A DNA stretch of 64,000 bases from Actinostola sp. cb2023 (lineage: Eukaryota > Cnidaria > Anthozoa > Actiniaria > Actinostolidae). Under the pieces are notes generated by a model. It made no database searches and was not told the DNA's origin. It saw only the letters and a list, made by a program, of their open reading frames with translations. Both the position numbers and the translations under genes were made by a program. Positions 10,101 through 23,900 of the stretch are shown here, piece by piece (the first letter of the stretch is position 1; each line of letters begins with the position of its first letter). The stretch lies in assembly GCA_033675265.1 (NCBI GenBank), contig JAUJYZ010001097.1:526501-590500 (forward strand), given 5' to 3'.

Positions 10101-13100
10101 CTATGCTGATGATGATTAATGATGATTTGATGATTACATGTACTATGATAATGATGACTATGATGATCTTACTGCCAGATGTTGACTATGATGATGATGA
10201 CTATGATGATATGACTATATAGGCTGACATTACCTTGATTTGACTATGATGATGATATTTGTTATGATGTCTGATGTGTCATGATGACTCTTAATCAGGG
10301 TGTTGATGTACTGTATTACCTTGTTATAATCAATGTCTAACTATGGCGATATTACTGTCAGTGGTGATGATACTGGCAATGATGATGATGATGATACACA
10401 CCTTACACAGAGTACCAATGATGGCTGCAATAACATCTGGTGTGTTACCCAAACCACTTAACTTGCGCTGCAAATCCTCTGAAAGACAGTATACATTGTA
10501 CGCTATTGTAGGATTCATATATATCCAATACGAAGCTGTAGCTACACAAATGACTGTTTGCTCACAGTTGATGAGATAAAAGATTATTTCATTGCAAGCA
10601 AAACGTTTTTTCTCTGCTTTGCCACGATAAAGGTGGCTTACTTCTTCAACACTTTCTAGTTTCCTTCGTATCGGGAGAGCTGATACTCCAGTTTGCACTT
10701 CATGGAGCTTGACAATGGCCACTTACATGAAGTCTTCAAAGGGTCTTTTGTTTCAGTGCAAGCAAAACATCCCTTGTATAACACTTGTACAATTGTCTAG
10801 CTACTAACCTGTCAGGGAAGTGACCATTTCTTCCGGTAGTTTGTCGCTTACGCTTCCTATCACCGACAGCACCCAACACAGAGTTTCTTCATCGCATTCT
10901 ACACATCACTGTCTATGTGTGTTGCTAGACTCTTAATCAGGGTGTTGTCAAATTTTGCGTCGAATGGTCCCCGCAAAAAGTCAAAGGCTCGTATTACCTT
11001 GTTATGATCTCACTGTCTTTCGCAAAAAGCCATCTAGACTTTGAAATCAGGGAAATTGGTGAAATTGCTACTACAGGATAGCAAAACATTACCTTGTTAT
11101 GATCACTCTCCTTGATGATTTGATAGCCCTAGGTTTTGAATAGACACGTGTAGTACCCTTTAAATAATCATTGCTTCAACAAACCTTGCTTCGCTGCATA
11201 ATCATTCCAACTTTTGAGCACTACATTATGATCAATCTTAATTGAAGCATTGGCCATTTGAGACAATAACTTAATCACTGCAAAGAAGAGGGTATTACTA
11301 ACTAGAAAGACAAGAGAAATGGCAGAGAATGGTGATGACCTTGAACTACCCATTGATAACTTGTCATGCAACATTGTGTGTTGCAAGACTGCAAATCAGG
11401 GTGTTGTTTGTATTACTACTACTGCATAGGCTACATTACCTTGTTATGAGCTATGTGTGTTGTATTATCAGGGTGTTGTTTGTATTATCTACTACATAGG
11501 CTACATTACCTATCACTGTGTGTGTTGCTAGACTCTTAATCAGGGTGTTGTTTGTATTACTACTACTACATAGGCTACATTACCTTGTTATGATCACTGT
11601 CTATGTGTGTTGCTAGACTCTTAATCAGGGGTGTTGTTTGTATTACTACTACTACATAGGCTACATACTACTACATAGGCTACATTACCTTGTTATGATC
11701 ACTGTCTATGTGTGTTGCTAGACTCTTAATCAGGGTGTTGTTTGTATTACTACTACTACATAGGCTACATTACCTTGTTATGATCACTGTCTATGTGTGT
11801 TGTAAGACTCTTAATCAGGGTGTGTTGTGTGTATTACTACTACTACATAGGCTACATTACCTTGTTATGATCACTGTCTATGTGTGTTGTAAGACTCTTA
11901 ATCAGGGTGTTGTTTGTATTACTACTACTACATAGGCTACATTACCTTGTTATGATCACTGTCTATGTGTGTTGCTAGACTCTTAATCAGGGTGTTGTTT
12001 GTATTACTACTACTACATAGGCTACATTACCTTGTTATGATCACTGTCTATGTGTGTTGCTAGACTCTTAATCAGGGTGTTGTTTGTATTACTACTACTA
12101 CATAGGCTACATTACCTTGTTATGATCACTGTCTATGTGTGTTGCTAGACTCTTAATCAGGGTGGTTTGTATTACTACTACTACATAGGCTACATTACCT
12201 TGTTATGATCACTGTATATGTGTGTTGCTAGACTCTTAATCAGGGTGTTGTTTTGTATTACTACTACTACATAGGCTACATTACCTTGTTATGATCACTG
12301 TCTATGTGTGTTGCTAGACTCTTAATCAGGGTGTTGTTTGTATTACTACTACTACATAGGCTGTATTACCTTGTTATGATCACTGTCTATGTGTGTTGTA
12401 AGACTCTTGATCAGGGTGTTATTTAGTTTGCCTTGTTTGGACCAGTATTGACATGCGTTTTGTAGGTATCGCCTGGTAAATATAATACAGAAACCTTTCA
12501 ATGTCTTTTTTTACCATCAAAACAATGCCTTTATTTAATAATAATAATTGAATTATGTATTATTAATCTCTATAACATGGCACATATCTGGCCTGTATTT
12601 CTGTAGGACAGTTTTATTCTTTGGGATACACATTCATTCATTACTATTTCACTTATATTTTTACTTTATAAAATAACTGTGATACAACGCTTGCTCTGAT
12701 TGGCCAAAGGATGAGTACGCGTATTCCGCGTGCTTTATGAGAGCACACAGCGCGTGCGCTCAGATATTCAAACATTTTTGTAACGAACAAAATTGAAAAC
12801 TTGCCTTAAAATCATAATATTGTATTTTATAAAAGAAATAGAAAACTTGTCCGCTGTGCTCTATCAAGTTATAGAGGCACTTGGGAATTGAAAGAAGACT
12901 CGAGAAGTGCGAGAAGTACTTGGAGTAACACTTCTCTCGTCTTCTTCCAATTCCTGCGTGCTTGTATTTAACGATTAGACTACGAATTCGAGTTTTCTGA
13001 GTCAATAGTCAACGAGGCGCGTAGCGCGAGTTGATTATTTGAACTCATAGAAAACGAGAACGAGTAGTCTAATTGTTTTAGTAGAAACCAACTAGCATAC

Positions 13101-16100
13101 TACCTTCGAATTTATACCAATATTTATTGATTTTTCGCTTTGTTTTTGTTCAAAACGCCGGCTTTTTCGCTACTCACTATCTATCACTCAATAGATAGTG
13201 AGTACGTTAGCCAATCAGATTGCAGGATTCGTGATAGTATGCTAGTTGGTTTCTACTAAAACTTGATAGAGCACAGCAGACAAGTTTTCTATTTCAAGAT
13301 TCATTAAAGCACATTATATAGAGACTTGCTCTATATAAGACAGTATTGCATTATTCAATTATTATTAGTGTTTTTCCTGCATGACAAAGAGAATTTGAGA
13401 AAGTCTTTACCTCACTTCTTGTCCATCAGCACTTGACACTATTTGCAGTAGATTCCATGTTAAGATATGCGTTTCGGCAATGGATCTGTGCAGTGGGACC
13501 ATCTTACTAAGGATGACATCTTCCATTATACCGTAGCACTTCTCTTGTGCAGTAGTCTCACGGTCTAGCACCAGCGGAAGAATACCATCCAACCACAGGC
13601 TAAACACAAATAATATTGCAGTTAAAAAGACTAGCAAATGGTATTACAAGTACTGGAGTCATATCCTGTTTTATATGGCTAATGTGAGACATTCCCTGAC
13701 CCCCCACCCCCTTTGTAGATGCAGAAATTAATAAGTCCCCCTATCTGTAAAGCCCCAACTCGCCTTTCCTCCCCTTAAGATATTTTATTCTTGACATTAA
13801 AAAAAAACACAAAGTATAGTAGTATCAATAGTAGTATCAATTTTCTTCCATGTAATGTCAATGCATATCAAATGAATATTCTTTTTTTTGTCATGATTGT
13901 ATTGTATTCCCTTATGGAATAATCAGCCAGCAAAGGCCGCATGTGCTACCTCTTTACTACAGTTCCAAGCAAATGTTAACACCATAATTTCCCATTAATA
14001 GAACTAGAACCTGGACTGCAGTACGATTGTATTAAAATTTAAAATACTGTTGAGTTTCAAATGTGCAAACAGACTTTTCCACTTTATTGTGGAGATTTGA
14101 AATGAGCCCCCATCTCGACTACACCCCTTCTCCCGAAAATAGGCCGCATCTTCACGGTTGCATCTCTTCTCCCGAAAATAGGCTGCATCTTCACGATTGC
14201 ACCTCTTCTCCCGAAAATAGGCCACATGCATCTTCACGATTGCATCTCTTCTCCCGAAAATAGGCTGCATCTTCACTAAGACATGGTTAGATAAGCTTGA
14301 ACCTTTAGACTTTGCTAAGCCACGGATTAGTTGAAAATTTGCTGTTTTGAACATGTAAATAATAATATTATAATAAGTCAGTTCTTATATAGTGCATTCC
14401 ACATTGTCTCAATGCGCTTTACAAACCGATGGAGGACTTTTTAAATGGAGCACCTGCAGTTTAGCAAAGCCATGACTTAGTAAAGATGTGGCCTATTTTC
14501 TCTTGTTTAAGGGGACTATTGTTTCATCTTTGAGACAGAATTAAAATATGTGAATGTGCTTAATTGGGTCTAATGTCTGGTCATAATTAGCTGACGTGAT
14601 AGAAGTATACAACAGCGTACCTCTGTAGATCAGTGTTCGCTGGTTGCTCCTGTAGCAGTGCTGTTATGACACCATCGCCTGCCGTCTGACAGACAGGGCG
14701 GGGTCCATGCACCTATCATGAAGCATTACTAAATCCTACAATAGAAATAAAAATGCCAAACTTCAGACACTATCACTAACTAGTGAATCAAGGTTGTTCT
14801 CATACTCACTGGTTTGTGCAGGGAAGTTAGGTCAAGATGGATGACACTCTCGAGTGCCTGAAATAAAATGTAATAACACATTATATACTTCTGACAGAAC
14901 TTAAAAGCCAACCCATATTTACGTATCATATTTATGGCATATATCGAAGGGCTCCCTGCAAAAACAGAGTACCAAGTGACTTGTGATCAAAATCTAATTT
15001 CTCCTCAAGATTCTTTGAATTCCAAAGGAGAATTGGGGTTTAGATCACAAGTCACTTACTCCATTCTTGCAGGGAGCCCTTCAATTGGGGGAATGAGTGC
15101 AACTAATGAGGAGTAACAGGGGTACTGTCAGTAAATGTGGCTAAATGAATACAGTTTATACTTAGGCTAAGTTAAAATCAAGGCACACAGGCAAGCGCTT
15201 GGTCGTGCAGTCTCAGGGTCATGTGGCACAACAACCCTGCATTTAAATTTGCATTTTTGCATATTATTATTTTTGTGCAAAATCTGTTCATAAGTAAGAA
15301 TTTATGCATATCTTTCTACTGAAAAGGACCATTCAAGTTTTTGTTTATAGGCTAAAACACATACATTTATAGGCTAAAACACATAAATTTATGTGTCCTG
15401 AGATATAAATGTACTATATGTGTAGGCTAAAACACATAAATTTATGTGCCCTGAGATATATAGCAAAAAATGTGCTATTTGTTTGCAAGATTGAATAAAT
15501 GAAAAACTACAAAACAGTAATTTTGAACATTTGTACGTGATGGAAATTAAACTCCAAATAATGAAATTGTCCTTTTTGAATGAGCAGACCTGTTAAATTC
15601 TAAAAACATCTGCAATATGGAAATAATTTCAGCAAAATGCAAATTTAAATGCAGGGTTGTTCACCCGTATTGTGGAATGTGTGGATTTACTCAAGGATGA
15701 GTTGTACTGTCTCAGGGTCATGTGGCACTTGTATTGCTGAACATGCAGATCTACTCAAGTGTGAAAGCTGCGTGTGCTGGCCAACGGTCGTGTGCCATGT
15801 TGCAGGGCACCCCAGGCTATTGCAGGGTGACATGGCGTCGTACTTACAGAGCAAGCATGTCGCTCTTTTGGTTGACCGACAAAGTTACACTCACCTGCAG
15901 AGCTGCCTTTCTGACTCCAACTTTCTCATCGCGAGTTCTCTTTCTTATCATGGATCCAACGTTGTTGTGCTCGTTACTGTTGACAGATTTCTCGAGTGGT
16001 TCTTTAAGAGTTTGTTTGACAAGGTCTACAAGGTCTGGGTCACTAGATGTTGCACACTGGGAGAAGTACTGTAGAGCTTTGGCTCGAACTCTAATAACAA

Positions 16101-17390
16101 TACAATAATAATAATACAATAATAATAATAATAATAATACAATAAGTAATGGTAATTGAGCTGAGTGGAGTGCAATTTGGTCTGAAATCATACGAGTGAT
16201 TACAAAATTGCACGACCGCGTAGCGGGAGTGCAATTTGTTATCACGAGACAGTATGATTTCAGACCAAAATTGCACGACACGAAGTTCAATTACCTATTA
16301 ATCATATTCATTTTGAAATCTTTTCAAATACACTCGTTATATTTAGGTGGTAATTTGCAATAATAAGAATAATTTTGATGCCTAAAATACAACTCTTTCA
16401 TTCTAAATTACAAATTACTTTTTATGAAGAATCGTTTGAATTTAATAAAATTAGAGTTTCTGTGCGAAAATAAAAAAAAATAAAAAATTGGTGCAATTAA
16501 TGATCCAAAATAGTGCAATTAATGATTTAATCGCACCATTTTTAGCCAATCAGATTGCAGGATTTACTAGTGATTTCAAAATGAATATGATTAATGATTT
16601 AATCGCACCATTTTTAGCCAATCAGATTGCAGGATTTACTAGTGATTTCAAAATGAATATGATTATAATAATAATAATAATTCACTAACTATTAATAATA
16701 ATACAACAATATATTATTTATTTATTATTATTATTTATTAGTAATGGTAATAGAACTGAGTGGAGTGCAATTTGGTCTGAAATCATACGAGTGATTACAA
16801 AATTGCACGACCGCGTAGCGGGAGTGCAATTTGTTATCACGAGTATGATTTCAGACCAAAATTGCACTCCACTCAGTTCTATTACCTATTAATCATATTC
16901 ATTTTGAAATCTTTTCAAATACACTCGTTATATTTAGGTGGTAAGTTGCAATAATAAGAATAATTTTGATGCCTAAAATACAACTCTTTCATTCTAAATT
17001 ACAAATTACTTTTTATGAAGAATCGTTTGAATTTAATAAAATTAGAGTTTCTGTGCGAAAATATAAAAAAAAAAAAAAAATTGGTGCAATTAATGATCCA
17101 AAATAGTGCAATTAATGATTTAATCGCACCATTTTTAGCCAATCAGATTGCAGGATTTACTAGTGATTTCAAAATGAATATGATTAATGATTTAATCGCA
17201 CCATTTTTAGCCAATCAGATTGCAGGATTTACTAGTGATTTCAAAATGAATATGATTACTATTATTTATTATTTATTATTTATTATTATAAAAAAAATAA
17301 AAAATTGGTATTAATATTATTATTATGATTTATTTATTATTATTATTTATTTTATTATTATTATTATTATTTATTATTATTATTTTATTA

Positions 17391-17458
<68 letters not shown>

Positions 17459-17889
17459 CATTTATTACTATTACTATTATTTATTTATTACTATTATTAT
17501 TATTATTGTAATGGCAACTATTTTGTAGGCAAATTCTAGTGAAAAGCCTGAATGTAGACAAGCTACTTACGTTGGTGCTCGGTCTGAGCTCCTCCCTACA
17601 ATGATCTGCAGAAGGTACTTCTTACCCATCACAATCTGGTTATCTTCATCAGCATTCACTGGAAGTATAATTTAACTACAATAGAACCTCCACTACAGGG
17701 CCGTACATGCACATAAACCAAAATTCAAGGGGTGGGGGGAACAGTGCGTATTTAACAGAAATAAATAAATAAAAATAGTACTAAGTACAGGTCTAATAAT
17801 AATAATAATAATAATAACTTATAAAGCGCTTATACAAATCGGTTCTAAGCTCTGTTCTCAGTACTTTTTGGTATCTTTTTCGCCTTGCT

Positions 17890-17959
<70 letters not shown>

Positions 17960-20900
17960 ACTGCCCCCCTGCCTGTGCTGTGTATGGCCCTGCACTAACA
18001 CACCTCTGGTAAGTGGACACCTCCCAAAGGTCCTGAATATTTTCTTTCCCCACTAAAAACTACTTTTGTAACTTCCCAAAAGTGGACACCTACATACCTC
18101 TTATTAACCGAGCACGAGGTCCGTATGGAAAGTTATGGACCACGTAGCGCGTGGGCCATAAAAAGTGGGAAAAACAAGGATCCATAACTTCCCGTACGGA
18201 CCGAGCAAGCGAGGTTAATAAGATATTTATTATATAGCTTTTCCTTGCTTTTCTGTTTTCAGCGGGCTAAAGGGAAGTTACGGCCCACTAATTGACCAAG
18301 AGCGCGCATAGTATCTGTGCTATATAATAAATGTACATATGTACGCTTGATCTCCAATGTGTCCAATTATTGCAGGTTTCACTGTAGAATGTGTGCTTTT
18401 ACATTTGTAACAAAATAGGGTTTGAAAAGCTTTAGGTAGTGGGACACCATCAAATGGAAAGGAAATGTTTCCATCCAACCTGTGTCCTAACCTTCAATTC
18501 CTGTGTGGTTGTCTTTGTGTCATCGAGAGTCTGATATTCTCACCGCGTATCTAGCCCTTCTCCCTCATTCCTCTGGTCTTACCTTCTTCATTGATGGGTC
18601 TGACAGGCTGTGTGAGTAGTTCAGCCACTAAGTCCAACGAAAACATTCTGTAACCAGTCTAAAGGATGAATACAATGAATTGTAAAAGCATTGAGACTCC
18701 CGTTAGGTGCATATTAAGAATTATATATTATTATGACTTAATAGGGCCAATTAGACAAGTCTTGGCTCAAAAACTTCAGGAAACAAAGAAACAAAATCAA
18801 TTGTGGAATAATTAACCCCTTGTTTGATGGTTGCAGGCATTTTACTCATTGCTCGTATGCTCGCCCTACGGGCTCAGAAAAATACTACGCAACTCATAAA
18901 ATATCTGTGTGTATTATCTGTCAAACCATCAAATAAGCTGTATGTACACCACAGGCAGATGACAGTCTAAAGAGAGAGCTGACTGTGTCTTGTACCTTGG
19001 CATTCTTGCTGTATTTTAGAAGCCATTCCATAAGACTACTGTAGCATGTGTCGGGTAAACACTTGAGAATATTAGCAGCAGCCTACGGCAGATACAAGTT
19101 ATAACACTGAGGAACATAGCTTATTAAATTTTGAATGAATGAATAAGTGGTTTGGGTAATGTATTATCTGGATAAATGAATGGATGAATGGGTGGATGGA
19201 TGAATGGATGAGTGGATGAGTGGATGAATGAATGGATGGATGGATGAATGAATAGATGGGTGGATGGATGGATGAAAGGATGGATGAATGAATAAATGGA
19301 TGGATGGATGGATGGATGGATCAGGGATGGATGAATGAATAGATGGATGAATGGATGGGTGGATGGGTGGATGAGTGGATAATAATGAATGAATGGATGA
19401 ATGCATGCATGGATGAATGAATGAATAGATGGATGAATGGATGGGTGGATGGATGGATGAAAGGATGGATGGAAGAATGGATGGATGAATAGATGGATGA
19501 ATAGATGGATGAATGGATGGGTGGATGAATGGATAAATGGATGAATGGATGGATGAATGGATGAATGAATAGATGGATGAATGGATGGGTGGATGGATGA
19601 AAGGATGGATGAATGGATGGATGGATGAATTATTTTTTATATTTTTTATTTTTTTTATTTTTGGACGGATGAATGGGTGGATGAATGAATGAATGGGTAG
19701 ATGAAAGGATGGATGGATGGATGGATGAAAGAATGGATGGATGAATGGAAGGATGAAAGGATGGACGAATGAATGGATAGGTGGGTGGATGAATGGATGG
19801 ATGGATGGATGAATGAATGGATGGATGAGTGGATGGATGGATGAATGGATAAATGAATGAATGAATGAATGGATGGATGACAATGTATCATCACCTTCGC
19901 TACTGCAACCCTGTAGTCTGCCTTATCAGGACACTTTGTACAAAGATGCTGAACAAGAACCCTGACAGAGTTTTGGGACTTGCTGCAGTTCTTTGATGCA
20001 ATATAACTGTAAGATAAATAAGACAAAAAGTTTAGGATTAAAAGTATATAACATATTGTTACTTAGGTCTTATTAACCGAGCGGGAGGTCTGTACAGGAA
20101 AATCTTGACCGAGGTCGTGAATGTACAGACCGAGCGCAGCGACCGAGGTCAAGATTTTCCTGTACAGACCGAGCAAGCTCGGTTAATAAGAGTTTTATTA
20201 TATGACCATTTTAGTAAACTAAAAATTAAATCTTTAATTTGCATCTTACAAGTGCGCGTTACACTAGAATGGCTTCCCAGTAGTTTTACTACAAAACTAG
20301 TTTGAAAACCGGTTTCACAAGAAAGCATGAAGCGGGTAAGCGTGGTAAGATAATCGAAGGAACTTACAGGTATTTTAAGACCTAAAATATTATTCAAAAA
20401 CGGCTTTCTGTCACCTCGATCCCACAGAAAAGACAATCTGATGAATAATAGTTTTCAATAGCTGTTCAATGTTCATTTAAAATGATGAAAAACCAAGTTT
20501 ACAAGGGATTTTGAGGTGTTGACTGTTGGTAAATAACGTTCACATTGAAAGAACAACCTTCAATCTTGTCAATGGTTGCTCCTGAAAAAATGGCTTGTGG
20601 AGGATTCTGTGTATAGGAACAACTGGATGCACTTTGGTTCATTACAGTGACTGTAGATGAAGGAATCGACGTGGCTGCATCTCTACTAAATGAGGGCGTG
20701 TTATTACTCAAAATAGCTGACATTGATCTTTGATTCTTGAGGGAAGCGGACTTATAACTGTCGAGGCTTTTAAGATTTTTGTGACCGCTTAATTGTGCCA
20801 CGTAATTGGCTTCAACATTGGCATCAAGGAGTCTCCCAATGCTTGTTTTACGGACAGAATGGTTGGTGAGTTTCCTCTCGTGGCCTTGTGGCTGATTCTT

Positions 20901-23900
20901 GTTTAGCCGTGCGGCTTCCGCTGATTCTTTCAAGAACTTGCCAATTTCATTTTTACCCAGAGGTCTGTCTAAATACCAAACTTCATCTTCTGGTTTTCGC
21001 CTGTGGTTAATGGCCAAATAGAAAGGAGAATCAGGTGCTAGCATGGATTGTGGTCGATGACTGCGAAAAACCTTGTAAAATTCAACAGGACATCTTGATT
21101 TGTTTGTAATGGCATAGGCTTTTGGTTCAAAAGCTCTTTGGTGTCCACCTTCTTGGCCTGTGCGAGTCTTGCTACCTTTTTCTGTTTTCCATATTAGACA
21201 CTCGTCTCCAGTTTCTGGATCATTTTCAAGGCTGACATCTTCCCAGCTCAACTTTCGACTTTCATCTCTGGCTCTCCAACCAAAATGAAGGGATAGAAAC
21301 CACCACAAAGCCTTTTGCAAAGCCTTTGGTTCTTCAATACTCAACTGCCCGCTCTCAAAGAGTGTATCTTCTTCAGCTTTAGTAAGCTCTCTCGTTGCGT
21401 TTGGACGATTTCCTTTACCTTGGTGGGTGAGGTTCTTTCTCTTGGCAGCAATAACGTTTCTTGACTTGGAAAACTCGTTATCCTTGAGAATATTGTATGA
21501 GGATCCTTTCTCCTGGAGGTAACGTTGGAAACTTCGTTGAAAACCACTCAGTGTGCCAGGCTCGTACTCGCCGCCATCTTGTTTACGGACGGAGATGAAA
21601 AATTTGCAGAAAAGTTTGTTGAGCTCTTCTGAAGGTATGTCTTCCATTTTTTTTCTTTCTTCTTCATTGGACTGACAAAATCTTTTCCAAGTCTTCATGT
21701 CGCTTTTTGTTTTGTACTTGGTATTTCTGGATTTTTGTGCTTGTGAAAAGCTGTTTATCATTTCATCGTCTTCGTCGTCTTTCTCCTTGCCGGTCATTTG
21801 TTCTTCATAGGTTTTTGCTGCATTTGCTAAGTCTAAGTCATCTGTCAATTCGTCAAAATAGTAAAATTCCTCTTCGTCCATGTTTCCTGAGCAATTGGTA
21901 ATAGTTCAATTTTTAAGTTTCTTTGTTTATATGAAATTGTGAAAGAATTGAAACAATGTTTACAGATTTTAAGATGCATGTGCGGACCGGTTATTACGGG
22001 AGAATCTAGACCGGTCCGAGAAAGAATCTAACCAATCAAATTGCTTGATTTGCTAGATACCAGGCTTTGAGATACTCGGTCATTTAATAAATGTATATAT
22101 GTGAGTTCTAAACACGATGTAAAACTGGATCATTCCCTGCTACACAAATTTAGCTAACGACCTTAAAAACTTCCCTTCTTGCTCACCATGCAAATGCTAT
22201 GGCATAATCTTTGGTTACTTGAACATCTTTATGCAAGGTTGAACCCCCGTCCGCCATAAGAAAGAGCGGTACGAGGTTCTTGAAGACCTTGAAGGAGAAA
22301 ATAAAACACAAGGTTATTCATAAGGACAAACATGTAACTATGCTCCCTCCTTCCATCAATCCTGTCAGTCAGTCTGATTACTCAGTCAGTTGATAAGTCG
22401 GTTAGTCAGTCAGTTGGTCAGTCAGTCAGTTAGTCAGTCAGTCAGTCAGTCAGTCAATCAATCAATCAGTCAGTCAGTCAATCAGTCAGTCAGTCGGTCA
22501 GTCAGTCAGTCAATTGGTCAGTCAGTCAGTAAGTCAATCAGTCAGTCAATCAGTCAGTTGGTCAGTCAGTTGGTCAGTCAGTCAGTCAGTCAATCAGTCA
22601 GTCAATCAGTCAGTTGGTCAGTCAGTCAATCAGTCGGTCAGTCAGTTGGTCAGTCAGTTGGTCAGTCAGTTGGTCAGTCAGTTGGTCAGTCAGTTGGTCA
22701 GTCAGTTGGTCAGTCAGTTGGTCAGTCAGTCAATCAGTTGGTCAGTCAGTTGGTCAGTCAGTCAGTCGGTCAGTCAGTTGGTCAGTCAGTTGGTCAGTCA
22801 GTCAGTCGGTCAGTCAGTCAGTGAGTCAATCAGTGAGTCAATCATAGTTATCATTTCACTCCCTCTCACTACCCACTGAGCAGCAATACATGTACATGTA
22901 CTTACATTACGTGTACTTGATCCAACATCTCCATGCAGCGATGTACACATAAGGCCAAGAGCCTAAACAAGACAACACAGAGTAATCTGTAAGGCTAGGT
23001 ATCTTCTATATCTATGGAAACAATGACTACTCAAGGGTGGTTCCAGAGGGTTAACCATCCCCTTATTTGCTGATACTGTCTGTCTGTCTATCTCTCCCGA
23101 AACTTCACAACCACCTCTTTGAGAAAATCCTGTATCCACCCATGTATGGCAATGACAATGACAATAATGATATAGTGCTGGTGATCTTTATGGTGGTGAT
23201 GGCAGTGATGATGTAGGGTGATGATGAATGTGGTGGTAATGATTGCAGTGATGGTGGTGATATAGGATGATGAGATGGTGATGATGATGATAATGGTGGT
23301 GATGACTACAGTAGTGGTGATGATGATGATGTTGGTAGTGGTGATGATGAATGTGGTGGTGATGATGGTGAATGTGGTGGTAATGATTGCAGTGATGGTG
23401 GTGATTGATATAGGATGATGAGATGGTGATGATGATGATAATTGTGGTGATGACTACAGTAGTGGTGATGATGATGATGTTGGTAGTGGTGATGATGAAT
23501 GTGGTGGTGATGATGATGAATGTGGTGGTAATGATTGCAGTGATGGTGGTGATATAGGGTGATGAGATGGTGATGATGATGATAATGGTGGTAATGACTA
23601 CAGTAGTGGTGATGATGATGATGTTGGTAGTGGTGGTCATGATTACAGTGATGATGATGATGAAGCTGGTGGTGATGATGATGATAATGATTATAATGAT
23701 GATAATAATCAAATAATGAATGGTGTTAGAAACAATGAGGAAAAATGAAGTTGATGATGCTGCTGTTGTTGATGATGATGATGAAATGTTACAAGCACGG
23801 TTACTTACTGTGTATCCCAGCTGTACAACTGATTTGATCTTCTGCAACACTGACCTGTAGTTCAAGACACAAAACCCAGTTACCATCGTATAATATATTG

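Larger units (their letters stand above)
9480..10340 (-). repeat. Scattered copies of the ~84-bp exon 18-derived unit
   Basis: Isolated copies of the unit seen in the main array (11380-12369) occur near 9500, 9590 and 10290, and partial ones near 10930 and 11090. Between them lies degenerate GATGACTATGATGA repeat (9950-10270) with a near-duplicate of about 100 bases. Confidence 0.7.

Noticed and set aside
10642..10721. Phase-compatible candidate exon [20 protein letters not shown] on the minus strand
   Set aside because: The better conserved exon at 10402-10478 joins exon 20 directly in phase and carries the family sequence, so no exon is needed here.
19164..19883. 239-residue Ser/Ile/His/Pro frame
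   Set aside because: Translation of a GGATGAAT microsatellite.
22390..22879. Ser/Val/Gln-rich frames
   Set aside because: Translation of a CAGT microsatellite.
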